DNA from: Marinobacter vinifirmus
GTDB taxonomy: Bacteria; Pseudomonadota; Gammaproteobacteria; Pseudomonadales; Oleiphilaceae
Length of the DNA stretch: 64,000 nt
Assembly (NCBI RefSeq): GCF_002258215.1
Contig: NZ_NEFY01000001.1
Span: 310,001 to 374,000 of the forward strand
Direction of reading: 5' to 3'
Positions 17,764-25,725 of this stretch are shown here, one piece after another. A program made the position numbers and the translations under genes. The notes beneath the pieces are model-generated. The model saw only the letters and a program-made list of their open reading frames with translations. It was not told the DNA's origin and ran no database searches. Each line of letters starts with the position of its first letter. Within the stretch, counting starts at the first letter, position 1.

Positions 17764-18113
17764 TGCTTGGCCTCCTCGCTGTCTTCATCCTGCTTGCGGT
17801 TGCCATCCACGTGGTCGTCCTGGTTGTCAGCCAGGTTTCTCAGTGACAACACCACCACAAAGGCGGTCATGGCAAAGCCGATAACAATGGCCGTCAGCAC
17901 CAGGGCCTGGGGCAGGGGGTCGGCATAACTGGCCGAACTGCCCAGAATCGGCTGCTGGCCCGTGGCCAGTCGGCCAGAGGCGAACAGGAACAGGTTAACC
18001 CCGTAAGACAGGAGCGTAAGCCCCACAACCACCGGGAAAGTTCGTGCCCGAAGCAAAAGGTAAACGCCAGACGCCGTCAGGGCGCCTATAACCAGTGCAA
18101 AAACAAGCTCCAT
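17760..18113 (-). CDS. mnhC: Mrp Na+/H+ antiporter subunit C
   Basis: The 117-residue subunit resembles NuoK, with three membrane helices and conserved LTLLSYGVNLFLFASG and DPLPQALVLTAIVIGFA blocks (key: GVNLF, DPLPQALVLTAIV). The C-terminal tail is unusually acidic and charged. It begins at the base where mnhA ends. Confidence 0.93.
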   Translation of the reverse strand: MELVFALVIGALTASGVYLLLRARTFPVVVGLTLLSYGVNLFLFASGRLATGQQPILGSSASYADPLPQALVLTAIVIGFAMTAFVVVLSLRNLADNQDDHVDGNRKQDEDSEEAKQ

Positions 18114-20914
18114 TACACATTCTCCCGGGGGCTTCTGATCGCAGAGTGGGGGGACAACCGGCCGATGCTGACCAGAGCCAGCAGGGTCGCGCCAATCACG
18201 GCCAGATACACGCCGAGGTCAAATACCAGGGCTGAGGCTACCTCGAACTTGCCCACCACCGGCCAGGTGATGTAGTCAAACGTTGTCGTGAGGAACGGGT
18301 AGCCATAGACAAAGCTGCCGGCACCGGCGATGGTGGCAAATATCAGGCCCAGGCCAATCACGTTGTGATACTTGATGCCGATGCGGTCCTGGGTCCAGAC
18401 CATGCCACTGGCAATGTACTGGAGGATCAGGGCAACCGAGGTGATCAGGCCGGCAATAAAGCCACCGCCCGGCAGGTTATGCCCGCGCAGGAAGATGTAG
18501 GCTGAAATCATCAGCGCCAGTGGCAGCATCGGCCGGGCAATCTGCTTGAGCATCAGCGGGTAGGCGTCACGGGTCCAGGCATGGCCTTCACCATCACCCG
18601 GCGGCGGTGTGAGCGCCGTGTCCTTGAGCATGGCATAGATGCCAAGGGCGGCAATGGCCAATACCGTGATTTCACCCAGGGTATCGAAGCCCCGGAAGTC
18701 CACCAGGATCACGTTCACCACGTTGGTACCACCACCACCGGTCTTGCTGTTTTCCAGGAAGAACTCGCTGATGGAGGTAAACGGCTGGGTCAACATGGCC
18801 AGCGTCACCAGTGTCATGCCACCACCGGCCAGCAGGGCCAGCACAATGTCCCGTGCACGGTGAGTGCCGGAGGTTTCCAGCGGCGTCCACGAAGGCATGT
18901 AGAACAGCGCCAGCATCAGCAGCACCATGGTCACCACTTCGACCGACAGCTGGGTCATGGCCAGGTCCGGTGCCGAGAAGCGGGCAAAGGCCAGGGCCAC
19001 CAGCAGCCCCACCACGCTCAGGAACATCAGGGAGGTAAACCGTCCCCGGTGAAGGAATGCCGAGGCCAGGGCGCAGAAGATCAGAATCGCAGCGGCGATG
19101 GCAGTGGGCCAGTCCACCGGTGACAGCCCGTTCTCGCCTACGAAGATGCCCATAGTGGCGAGCGGGACCATCGCCACCACAATCGCACTGCCAACCAGCA
19201 GCACGGCATAGCGCTGCAAGGAGCCGTTTTCGATGCGTGCAGTGAATCGGTTAGCCAGTTCCACAAAGCGGGAGACCACGGCTTCAAAGACCGCTTTTTC
19301 ATCCACTTCCTTGAACCGGGCGTGGAAATCGAAAAACTTCTGGCGCTGGGAGTACATGATCAGGCCACCGATAAAGGCGGCAAAGCTCATCATCAGGGGC
19401 AGGTTGAAGCCGTGCATGACCGCCAGGTGGTAGTCCGGAACCTCGCCACCCAGGGTGGCGGCCGAAGCGGAGTAAAGCAGCGGACCCACAGAGTAAGCCG
19501 GGAATACGCCCACCATCACACAGGCAAACACCAGGATCTCCACCGGAATCTTCATGTACCGGGGTGGTTCGTGGGGCGGGTAGATGGGCAGGTTGACCGG
19601 TTTGCCATTAAAGAACACGTCGTGCACGAAACGGGCGGAGTAGGCCACCGCAAAAATACCGGCCAGCGTAGCCACAATCGGCGGAATCCAGGCCCAGATA
19701 CCAGGCAGGTTCAGCTGCAGGGACTCCGCAAAGAACATTTCCTTGCTCAGGAAGCCATTCAACAGTGGCACTCCGGCCATGGACGACGCCGCCACCATCG
19801 CCAGGGTTGCGGTATGGGGCATGTAGCGCCAGAGACCGTTGATTCGCCGCATGTCGCGGGTGCCGGTTTCGTGGTCAATAATGCCGGCCGCCATAAACAG
19901 GGAGGCTTTGAAGGTGGCGTGGTTGATCACGTGGAACACCGCAGCAACTGCTGCCAGCTCGGTACCCATGCCGAACAGCAGCGTGATCAGGCCCAGGTGA
20001 CTGACAGTGGAATGAGCCAGCAGGCCTTTCAGGTCGTGCTTGAACATGGCCACATAGGCGCCCACCAGCAGCGTAGCCATGCCGGTGAAACTCACCATGT
20101 AGAACCATTGCTCGGTGCCGGCCAGGGCCGGGTACAGGCGCGCCATCAGGAACACCCCGGCCTTCACCATGGTGGCCGAGTGCAGGTACGCAGAAACCGG
20201 CGTGGGTGCCTGCATCGCGTGGGGTAGCCAGAAGTGGAACGGGAACTGGGCCGACTTGGTGAACGCGCCCAGCAGAATCAGGGTGAGTGCCACCGGGTAC
20301 ATGGCGTGGTTCTTGATGAGGTCGCCAGCGGCCAGCACGGCATCCAGCTCGAAACTTCCCACGATGTTACCGATGATCAGAATGCCGGCCAGCAGCGCCA
20401 GGCCACCACCGCCGGTAACCGCCAGTGCCATCCGCGCGCCCCGGCGGGCATCCTGTTTATGGGTCCAGAAACTGATCAGCAGGAACGAGGTCAGGCTGGT
20501 CAGCTCCCAGAAAATCATCATCAGCAACAGGTTGCCGGACAGAACAATGCCCAGCATGGAGCCCTTGAAGCACAGAAGCAGGGCGTAGAACTTTCCGATG
20601 TTCTCGCCTTTTTTCAAGTAATAGCGGGCATACAGGATAATCAGGAGGCCGATGATCAGGATCAGCAAGGCAAACAGAAGCGCCAGCCCGTCGAGCCGGA
20701 AACTGAAGGAAATGCCCAGCGCCGGCAGCCATTCCCATGAGTTATGGACTACACCGCCGCCAGCCAGCGTTTCCCAGTGGGGGAACAGGGCAGCCAGGCC
20801 AATAATAGCCGGTATGGAAGAGACTATTGCAATCGCCGTTCGCCCGCCCTGGGCAAACAGTGGCGCAGCAATAGCCACCAGAAAGGGCAGAAATACAACC
20901 AGGGGTAGCGACAT
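18113..20914 (-). CDS. mnhA: Mrp Na+/H+ antiporter subunit A fused to B
   Basis: The 933-residue protein combines a NuoL-like MrpA part with a C-terminal MrpB domain. The proton-channel region includes FWELTSLTSFLLISFW and the KSAQFPFHFWLPHAMQAPTPVSAYLHSATMVKAG block (key: HFWLPHAM, PVSAYLHSATMVKAG). The MrpB part follows about residue 790, with LRGHNLPGGGFIAGL. Such AB fusions occur in several proteobacterial mrp operons. The start at 20914 matches the family (MSLPLVVFLPF); the frame is open 28 codons further upstream. It is the first gene of the operon. Confidence 0.92.
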   Translation of the reverse strand: MSLPLVVFLPFLVAIAAPLFAQGGRTAIAIVSSIPAIIGLAALFPHWETLAGGGVVHNSWEWLPALGISFSFRLDGLALLFALLILIIGLLIILYARYYLKKGENIGKFYALLLCFKGSMLGIVLSGNLLLMMIFWELTSLTSFLLISFWTHKQDARRGARMALAVTGGGGLALLAGILIIGNIVGSFELDAVLAAGDLIKNHAMYPVALTLILLGAFTKSAQFPFHFWLPHAMQAPTPVSAYLHSATMVKAGVFLMARLYPALAGTEQWFYMVSFTGMATLLVGAYVAMFKHDLKGLLAHSTVSHLGLITLLFGMGTELAAVAAVFHVINHATFKASLFMAAGIIDHETGTRDMRRINGLWRYMPHTATLAMVAASSMAGVPLLNGFLSKEMFFAESLQLNLPGIWAWIPPIVATLAGIFAVAYSARFVHDVFFNGKPVNLPIYPPHEPPRYMKIPVEILVFACVMVGVFPAYSVGPLLYSASAATLGGEVPDYHLAVMHGFNLPLMMSFAAFIGGLIMYSQRQKFFDFHARFKEVDEKAVFEAVVSRFVELANRFTARIENGSLQRYAVLLVGSAIVVAMVPLATMGIFVGENGLSPVDWPTAIAAAILIFCALASAFLHRGRFTSLMFLSVVGLLVALAFARFSAPDLAMTQLSVEVVTMVLLMLALFYMPSWTPLETSGTHRARDIVLALLAGGGMTLVTLAMLTQPFTSISEFFLENSKTGGGGTNVVNVILVDFRGFDTLGEITVLAIAALGIYAMLKDTALTPPPGDGEGHAWTRDAYPLMLKQIARPMLPLALMISAYIFLRGHNLPGGGFIAGLITSVALILQYIASGMVWTQDRIGIKYHNVIGLGLIFATIAGAGSFVYGYPFLTTTFDYITWPVVGKFEVASALVFDLGVYLAVIGATLLALVSIGRLSPHSAIRSPRENV

Positions 20915-21031
20915 CGCAACCTCGTTATCGGTTTTCTTTTTACATGGGAAAGAAGTACGAAGCAGTCTGAGTGTAGCGTTCAGAAAGCCTGCGTGCACAC
21001 GAAAGCGGCCCGTTTAAGGCTCACTTGCTGA

Positions 21032-21145
21032 TCAGGCAGAAAAGGGGGGATCCGGAAAATAGGGAAGGCGGCCCCGCTGCAGAACGATGTCAGCGGTCAG
21101 GGGCAATCCTGGAATGTTTGTGCAGCCTCTGGACCTTACGGTCAT
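21032..21145 (-). CDS. Possible 37-codon leader ORF upstream of mrp
   Basis: A 37-codon ORF (MTVRSRGCTNIPG…, ending PPFSA) opens at ATG 21145 with GGAG five bases upstream. It lies 15-35 nt downstream of a strong promoter and 117 bp before the mnhA start. It is proline-rich and has no membrane helix. It could be a regulatory leader peptide, a small protein, or chance coding within a structured leader. Nothing about its function is known to me. Confidence 0.35.
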   Translation of the reverse strand: MTVRSRGCTNIPGLPLTADIVLQRGRLPYFPDPPFSA

Positions 21146-21175
21146 GGTTGCTCCGTCTGTGAAACTTGACGGTTG

Positions 21176-21203
21176 ATAATACGTGCCGGGGCGGTCAGGT
21201 CAA
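21176..21203 (-). promoter_or_regulatory. Sigma70-type promoter of the mrp operon
   Basis: On the minus strand TTGACC (21203-21198) and TATTAT (21181-21176) are separated by 16 bp, close to the sigma70 consensus. Transcription would begin near 21169 and give a leader of about 255 nt before mnhA. The leader includes a CCCC…CGCTG / CAGCGGGG region able to pair imperfectly (about 21060-21105), so RNA-level control of the antiporter is possible. Apart from the 37-codon ORF I see no gene in 20915-21217. Confidence 0.6.
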
Positions 21204-21217
21204 GTCAACCAAAGGAT

Positions 21218-22210
21218 TTAACGGCCAAATTTCGAACGATAGGCCCCCGGAGAAAGCCCGGTTTGCTTACGGAATAACCGGCTGAAAGAGCTCACATCCT
21301 CATAACCCACGGTCCGGGTAATCGCGTCCAGGCCATCTTGTGAACTCTCCAGCAACCGCCGGGCTTCCTCGATTCTCAGCAATTGAAGATAGGTAGTTGG
21401 TGTGTCTCCGGTCGCTTGCCGAAACCGCCTCAGCAACGACCGCTCCGACAACCTGGCCCTCGTGGCAAGATCCGCCACAGAAACCGCCTCCCGGAAATGC
21501 CCCTCCAGCCAATCCTGAAGCCCCAGCACCACCGAATCCGAATGATACCGCCTGGCCTGCAACACACTGTAAGGCGCCTGGCTGGTACGCCCGGCATCAA
21601 TCACAAACGCCTTCGCCAACTCCCGGGCCACCTGCGCCCCCGCAAGCCGCTCCACTAGGTACACCCCAAGGTCCCACCAGGCCATCCCTCCCCCGGCACA
21701 AGCCACCGGCCCGTCAACTGTCACCAGCTTCTCCGGCCGCAAATCCACCGCTGGAAACCGCTCCCGGAACTGATTGCTGAAGCCCCAGTGTGTCGTCGCC
21801 TCCCGCCCGTCCAGCAACCCGGCGGCAGCCAGTAAAAACGCCCCGGTGCAGTTACTTGCTACGCGGACATCGCCGGGAGTTGCGTCCTGAAACTGTGAAA
21901 GCCACTGGATCAAAGGGTTGTTTGTCTTCAGAATTTCATCAATGGGCGCGCCAATGGTCGGAATAATCAGCACGTCATCCGCCCTCAGATCATCAACATC
22001 CTGCCAGGAACCGTCAGCCAGAATTGTCACACCATTGATGCACTGGCAGGGCTCACCGTTCTCGGTCAGCAGCCGGGTTTTGAACTGTGCAGAAGGCTGC
22101 TCCCCGTGAATACGTGCCCAGGTCACCCCGGCGAGGCGAAACAGGTCGATCATCCCTGTGATAGCGCTGGCTAACGCACCGTTGAAGCCAATGATAGTGA
22201 CGGTTTTCAA
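21218..22210 (-). CDS. GlxA-type AraC-family regulator
   Basis: The 330-residue protein joins an N-terminal DJ-1/PfpI (GATase-1-like) domain (about 3-190, with the nucleophile-elbow-like VASNCTGAFLLAAAGLLDG) to a C-terminal AraC/XylS DNA-binding domain (about 225-325, with RLSERSLLRRFRQATGDTP and TRTVGYEDVSSFSRLFRKQTGLSPGAYR; key GYEDVSSFSRLFRK). I chose TTG 22210 (MKTVTIIGFNGA) because the family begins there and GGAG lies about five bases upstream. Its effector is unknown. It is divergent from the acyl-CoA dehydrogenase. Confidence 0.87.
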   Translation of the reverse strand: MKTVTIIGFNGALASAITGMIDLFRLAGVTWARIHGEQPSAQFKTRLLTENGEPCQCINGVTILADGSWQDVDDLRADDVLIIPTIGAPIDEILKTNNPLIQWLSQFQDATPGDVRVASNCTGAFLLAAAGLLDGREATTHWGFSNQFRERFPAVDLRPEKLVTVDGPVACAGGGMAWWDLGVYLVERLAGAQVARELAKAFVIDAGRTSQAPYSVLQARRYHSDSVVLGLQDWLEGHFREAVSVADLATRARLSERSLLRRFRQATGDTPTTYLQLLRIEEARRLLESSQDGLDAITRTVGYEDVSSFSRLFRKQTGLSPGAYRSKFGR

Positions 22211-22281
22211 AAGCTGGCTCCTGTACGGCTTGTTGTAGTGCCCGAAATGGCGCGACGGCCATCGCCCAATCAGGCTGCTGG

Positions 22282-22377
22282 CGTGGGTATTGCCTTCCGG
22301 GAGTGTGCGCAGCAGGGAAGCTGCGCTCAAGCCCCCACGGACGGGTTCACGGCGTCTCCCGGAAGGCAATACCCACG
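22282..22377 (+). repeat. Palindromic repeat, copy B
   Basis: Perfect 21-nt arms at 22282-22302 and 22357-22377 enclose a 54-nt core. The core holds GCGCAG-CAGGGAAG-CTGCGC and a second, smaller hairpin around CCCACGGACGGG. The core is almost identical to copy E at 25574, but the arms differ outside the tip (TTCCGGGA). It lies in the divergent region between the GlxA-type gene and the acyl-CoA dehydrogenase. Confidence 0.85.
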
Positions 22378-22402
22378 ACAGTGGCCGTCTTGTCAGAACA
22401 AA

Positions 22403-22462
22403 GGTTGGCGGATTCAACCAAGAATAAGTCAAAAATGACAATTCCAACCAGTGTAGTGGTTG
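22403..22462. promoter_or_regulatory. Operator-like inverted repeats before the acyl-CoA dehydrogenase
   Basis: CAACCA (22445-22450) and TGGTTG (22457-22462) form a perfect dyad with a 6-bp spacer, 35 bp before the ATG. A related GGTTG…CAACC dyad is at 22403-22419. Both would suit a dimeric repressor of fatty-acid oxidation, but no regulator is identified. Confidence 0.35.
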
Positions 22463-22496
22463 TGAGAGGCTAACGGCAATCAACAGGAGACCAAGA

Positions 22497-24299
22497 ATGA
22501 CCGACACCCTGATCGACCGCCGCGACCTTGCCTTTCAGCTTTACGAAGTCATGGACACCGAAGCCCTCACCCAGCGCGAGCGCTTCAGCGAACACAGCAA
22601 AGACACCTTTGACGCCGTCATCGAAACCGCCGACAAAATGGCGAAAGAAAAATTCGCCAACCACAACAGCGCGGCAGACAAAGACGAACCCAAATTCGTC
22701 AACGGCCAGGTAGAAATGCTTCCGGACGTCAAGCAGGCCTTCGACGCCTACGCCGAAGCCGGATTCCTCGCCGGCCGCTACGGTTACGACCTCGGCGGCA
22801 TGCAACTGCCGGAATCTGTCATGGCCGCCTGCAACGGGTTCTTCACCGCCGCCAACCCCGGCACCGCAGGCTATCCGTTCCTGACCACAGCCGCCGCCAA
22901 CCTCATCCGTGTGTTCGGCAACGAAGAACAGAAAACCAAATTCCTGCCCAACATGCTCAGCGGTCGCTACAGCGGCACCATGGCGCTCACCGAGCCCCAC
23001 GCCGGCTCCAGCCTGGCGGACATCCGCACCTCCGCCACGCCCACCGACGACGGCCACTACCTGATCAAAGGCGCGAAAATCTACATCTCCGGCGGCGAGC
23101 AGAGCATCACCGAAAACATCGTTCACATGGTGCTGGCCAAGATCAAAGGCGCGCCGGCCGGCGTGAAAGGCATCTCCCTGTTTATCGTCCCGAAATTCCA
23201 TGTGGACGAAAACGGCAACCCGGGCGAACGCAACGGCGTCAGCCTTGCCGGTCTGATTCACAAACTCGGCTATCGCGGCACCACTAGTACCGCCCTCAGC
23301 TTCGGCGACGATGCTCCTTGCCATGGTTACCTGGTGGGCGAGCCCCATCAGGGCCTGAAATACATGTTCCAGATGATGAACGAAGCCCGCATCGGCGTCG
23401 GTTTCGGCGCGGCGGTGATCGGCTACCGCGGCTACATGCACAGCCTGGAATACGCCAAAGACCGCCTGCAGGGCCGCAAAGCCAGCGAAAAGAACCCCGA
23501 AAGCCCGCAAGTGCCCATCATCGACCACGCCGATGTGCGCCGCATGCTGCTGGCCCAGAAAGCCTACAGCGAAGGCGGCCTGGCCCTGTGCCTGTATGGC
23601 GCCCGCCTGATGGACGACCAGCACACCCATCCGGACGAACAGAAGCGAATGGAAGCCGGCAAACTGCTGGACCTGCTCACCCCGGTGATCAAAGCCTGGC
23701 CTTCCGAGTTTGGCCCAAAAGCCAACGACCTGGCGATCCAGGTTTATGGTGGCGCTGGCTACACCCGCGAATACCCGGTGGAACAGTGCTGGCGGGACAA
23801 CCGCCTGAACCCCATCCACGAAGGCACCAACGGCATCCAGGCCCTGGACCTGCTGGGTCGCAAAATCTGGCAAGACCAAAGTCACGGCCTGCAGCTGCTG
23901 ATGCAGGAAATGCAGGTAGACCTGCAAGCGGCCACCACCGACCGCTGCCAGCAATGGGCATTGTCTCTGAGTGAAACACTGCAGCAGGCCGTGAAAGTCA
24001 CCCAGAGCCTGGGCAAGTCCCTGATGGGTGGCGAGGTAGACAAAACCCTGGCCAACGCCAGCTGCTACCTGCACCTGTTCGGCCACATCATCGTCTCCTG
24101 GATGTGGTTGCGGCAGGCTAATGCGGCAGCCAACGCTCTGGCCTCTGCCAACAGCGACAGCGAACGCAACTTCTACCAGGGCAAACTGCAGGCCGCCCAG
24201 TACTTCTTCCACTGGGAATTACCTACTGTGGCCCAGGATCTGGTGCTGCTTCGCAATCAGGATGATACGTGCTTGAACATGAAGGCCGATTGGTTCTAG
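22497..24299 (+). CDS. Acyl-CoA dehydrogenase (FAD-dependent)
   Basis: The 600-residue enzyme is of the long type with an extra C-terminal domain. It shows MALTEPHAGSSLADIRTSA (FAD/substrate region, near 160), the ARIGVGFGAAVIGYRGYMHSLEYAKDRLQGR block (near 300), and YGGAGYTREYPVEQCWRDNRLNPIHEGTNGIQALDL, key residues YGG-GYT, RD and IHEGTN-IQ-LDL. It oxidises acyl-CoA to trans-2-enoyl-CoA in beta-oxidation, passing electrons to ETF. AGGAG precedes the ATG. It lies upstream of a crotonase and the alkane hydroxylase. Confidence 0.93.
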   Translation: MTDTLIDRRDLAFQLYEVMDTEALTQRERFSEHSKDTFDAVIETADKMAKEKFANHNSAADKDEPKFVNGQVEMLPDVKQAFDAYAEAGFLAGRYGYDLGGMQLPESVMAACNGFFTAANPGTAGYPFLTTAAANLIRVFGNEEQKTKFLPNMLSGRYSGTMALTEPHAGSSLADIRTSATPTDDGHYLIKGAKIYISGGEQSITENIVHMVLAKIKGAPAGVKGISLFIVPKFHVDENGNPGERNGVSLAGLIHKLGYRGTTSTALSFGDDAPCHGYLVGEPHQGLKYMFQMMNEARIGVGFGAAVIGYRGYMHSLEYAKDRLQGRKASEKNPESPQVPIIDHADVRRMLLAQKAYSEGGLALCLYGARLMDDQHTHPDEQKRMEAGKLLDLLTPVIKAWPSEFGPKANDLAIQVYGGAGYTREYPVEQCWRDNRLNPIHEGTNGIQALDLLGRKIWQDQSHGLQLLMQEMQVDLQAATTDRCQQWALSLSETLQQAVKVTQSLGKSLMGGEVDKTLANASCYLHLFGHIIVSWMWLRQANAAANALASANSDSERNFYQGKLQAAQYFFHWELPTVAQDLVLLRNQDDTCLNMKADWF

Positions 24300-24345
24300 C
24301 TCTGGAGTCTTGGTTCTGTTCGTAGCCTGCTCGTTTTGGGGGGTT

Positions 24346-24459
24346 GTGTGAGCGGCTGGACGCCCTTTCAGGGACACGCTACGAGCACTTCCCTGTGCGC
24401 TCGACTGTGGCCATCCATGGCCACAGACGGTCCCTGAAAGGGCGCCCAGCCGCTCACAC
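24346..24459 (-). repeat. Palindromic repeat, copy C
   Basis: Arms of 29 nt at 24346-24374 and 24431-24459 pair with one mismatch around a 56-nt core. On the minus strand the core forms TGTGGCCA-TGGA-TGGCCACA, then a GCAC-AGGGAA-GTGC hairpin. The unit is flanked by TAGCCTG (24323) and CAGGCTA (24478), a 162-bp composite. With copy D it fills the 419-bp gap between the acyl-CoA dehydrogenase and crotonase genes. Confidence 0.85.
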
Positions 24460-24555
24460 CCAAGCAACGGTGGGGCGCAGGCTAGAGATGCAAGTTTCAG
24501 CAAAACCTGAGTTCTATTTCTGAATCTGTGGCCTGGTATATCGCAGAAGTATGAC

Positions 24556-24670
24556 GCGCGGGCGACGGGGAGGGCTTTTCAGGACCGTTGAGGGCCATGG
24601 ACGGCCCGAAACGAGCCTACAGGGACGTACTCGTGGGCGTGTCCTGAAAAGCCCTCCCCGTTGACCGCGC
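24556..24670 (+). repeat. Palindromic repeat, copy D
   Basis: Perfect 19-nt inner arms (24566-24584 and 24642-24660) extend outward to 29 nt with two mismatches. The core contains GGGCCATGGACGGCCC and then CTACAGGGACGTA, the best match in the window to the CsrA consensus RUACARGGAUGU. TGGCCTG (24529) and CAGGCTA (24686) bound a 164-bp unit like that of copy C, in the opposite orientation. It ends 49 bp before the crotonase start. Confidence 0.85.
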
Positions 24671-24718
24671 AGCCACCAAAACACCCAGGCTAGGTACCCA
24701 AAGTCGAGGAAAACGCCA

Positions 24719-25498
24719 ATGTCACTCGTAAACATAGAAAAACAAGGCCACATCCTGAAAATAGGCCTGAACCGTCCGGAAAAAATGAACGCGATGAACC
24801 GGGCCATGTACCACGAAATCGCTGCAGCCTATTACCAGCTCCAGAACGACCCCGAACTGCGAGTAGCCGTCATGTACGCCGAAGGTGACCACTTCACCAG
24901 CGGCCTGCAACTGGACGACTGGGCCGGCGTATTCGCTAACGGTAAGGGTATCGAACCCGGCGAAGGTGAACTTGATCCGTTCCATATCACAGGCGAGGGA
25001 CTTACCAAGCCGGTAGTCTTTGCCGCCCAGGGCATCTGCTTCACCTGTGGCGTTGAAATGATGCTCAACACCGACGTCCGCGTTGCCGCCAAAGGCACCC
25101 GCTTCGCGCAGCTGGAAGTCAAACGCGGCATCTTCGCCTGCGGCGGCGCCACCATCCGTCTGCAAAGGGAAATCGGCTGGGGCAATGCCCAGCGCTACCT
25201 GCTGACTGGCGATGAATGGACGGCCGAGCAGGCGTATCAGTGGGGCTTGATTCAGGAACTGGTGGAGCCCGGGGAGCAGTTCAATAAAGCCATGGAAATC
25301 GCTGAAAAGATCGCCAAAGCGGCCCCGTTAGGCGTTCAGGGAAGCCTGAAGTCGTCCAAAATTGCCGTGTCCGAAGGCCAGGAAGTGGCCAAGGAGCGCC
25401 TGTTCCCGGAACTGCGTCCGGTCATGGCCAGCGAAGATGTAAAAGAAGGTATTCAGTCGTTTCTGGAAAGGCGGGAAGCAGTGTTCAAAGGCAAGTAG
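24719..25498 (+). CDS. Enoyl-CoA hydratase/isomerase family (crotonase)
   Basis: The 259-residue crotonase has the oxyanion-hole segments GDHFTSGLQLDDW and AAQGICFTCGVEMMLNTDVRVA, and the trimer helix KRGIFACGGATIRLQREIGW. The usual catalytic Glu positions are only partly recognisable, so hydratase versus isomerase cannot be settled. It is presumably in fatty-acid or alkane catabolism given its neighbours. GAGGA lies upstream of the ATG, immediately after repeat D. Confidence 0.88.
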   Translation: MSLVNIEKQGHILKIGLNRPEKMNAMNRAMYHEIAAAYYQLQNDPELRVAVMYAEGDHFTSGLQLDDWAGVFANGKGIEPGEGELDPFHITGEGLTKPVVFAAQGICFTCGVEMMLNTDVRVAAKGTRFAQLEVKRGIFACGGATIRLQREIGWGNAQRYLLTGDEWTAEQAYQWGLIQELVEPGEQFNKAMEIAEKIAKAAPLGVQGSLKSSKIAVSEGQEVAKERLFPELRPVMASEDVKEGIQSFLERREAVFKGK

Positions 25499-25573
25499 CG
25501 GGATTGTCCGCTCCTCAAAACCTCTTCCGTAGCAAATCGTCAAATCAACGACTATCCCACGGAAGCGTAAGCG

Positions 25574-25677
25574 GCGGGTTGGGGCCACCCTTCCGGGAGT
25601 GTGCGCAGCAGGGATGCTGCGCTCAAGCCCCCATGGATGGGTTCACGGCGTCTCCCGGAAGGGTGGCCCCAACCCGC
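25574..25677 (+). repeat. Palindromic repeat, copy E
   Basis: Perfect 25-nt arms at 25574-25598 and 25653-25677 enclose a 54-nt core: GCGCAGCA-GGGA-TGCTGCGC, then CCCATGGATGGG. It lies between the convergent crotonase and alkB genes. A 15-bp stretch AGGCTAGGGCCGAAA follows at 25696-25710 and recurs beside copy G. Confidence 0.85.
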
Positions 25678-25725
25678 AGCCGGCACCTAACCCGAAGGCT
25701 AGGGCCGAAACATAGCTCCCGGTAC

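Noticed and set aside
22470..24212. A long minus-strand open frame (580 codons) opposite the acyl-CoA dehydrogenase
   Set aside because: Its translation has no recognisable family and is the shadow of a GC-rich real gene on the plus strand, whose product matches a family along its full length.
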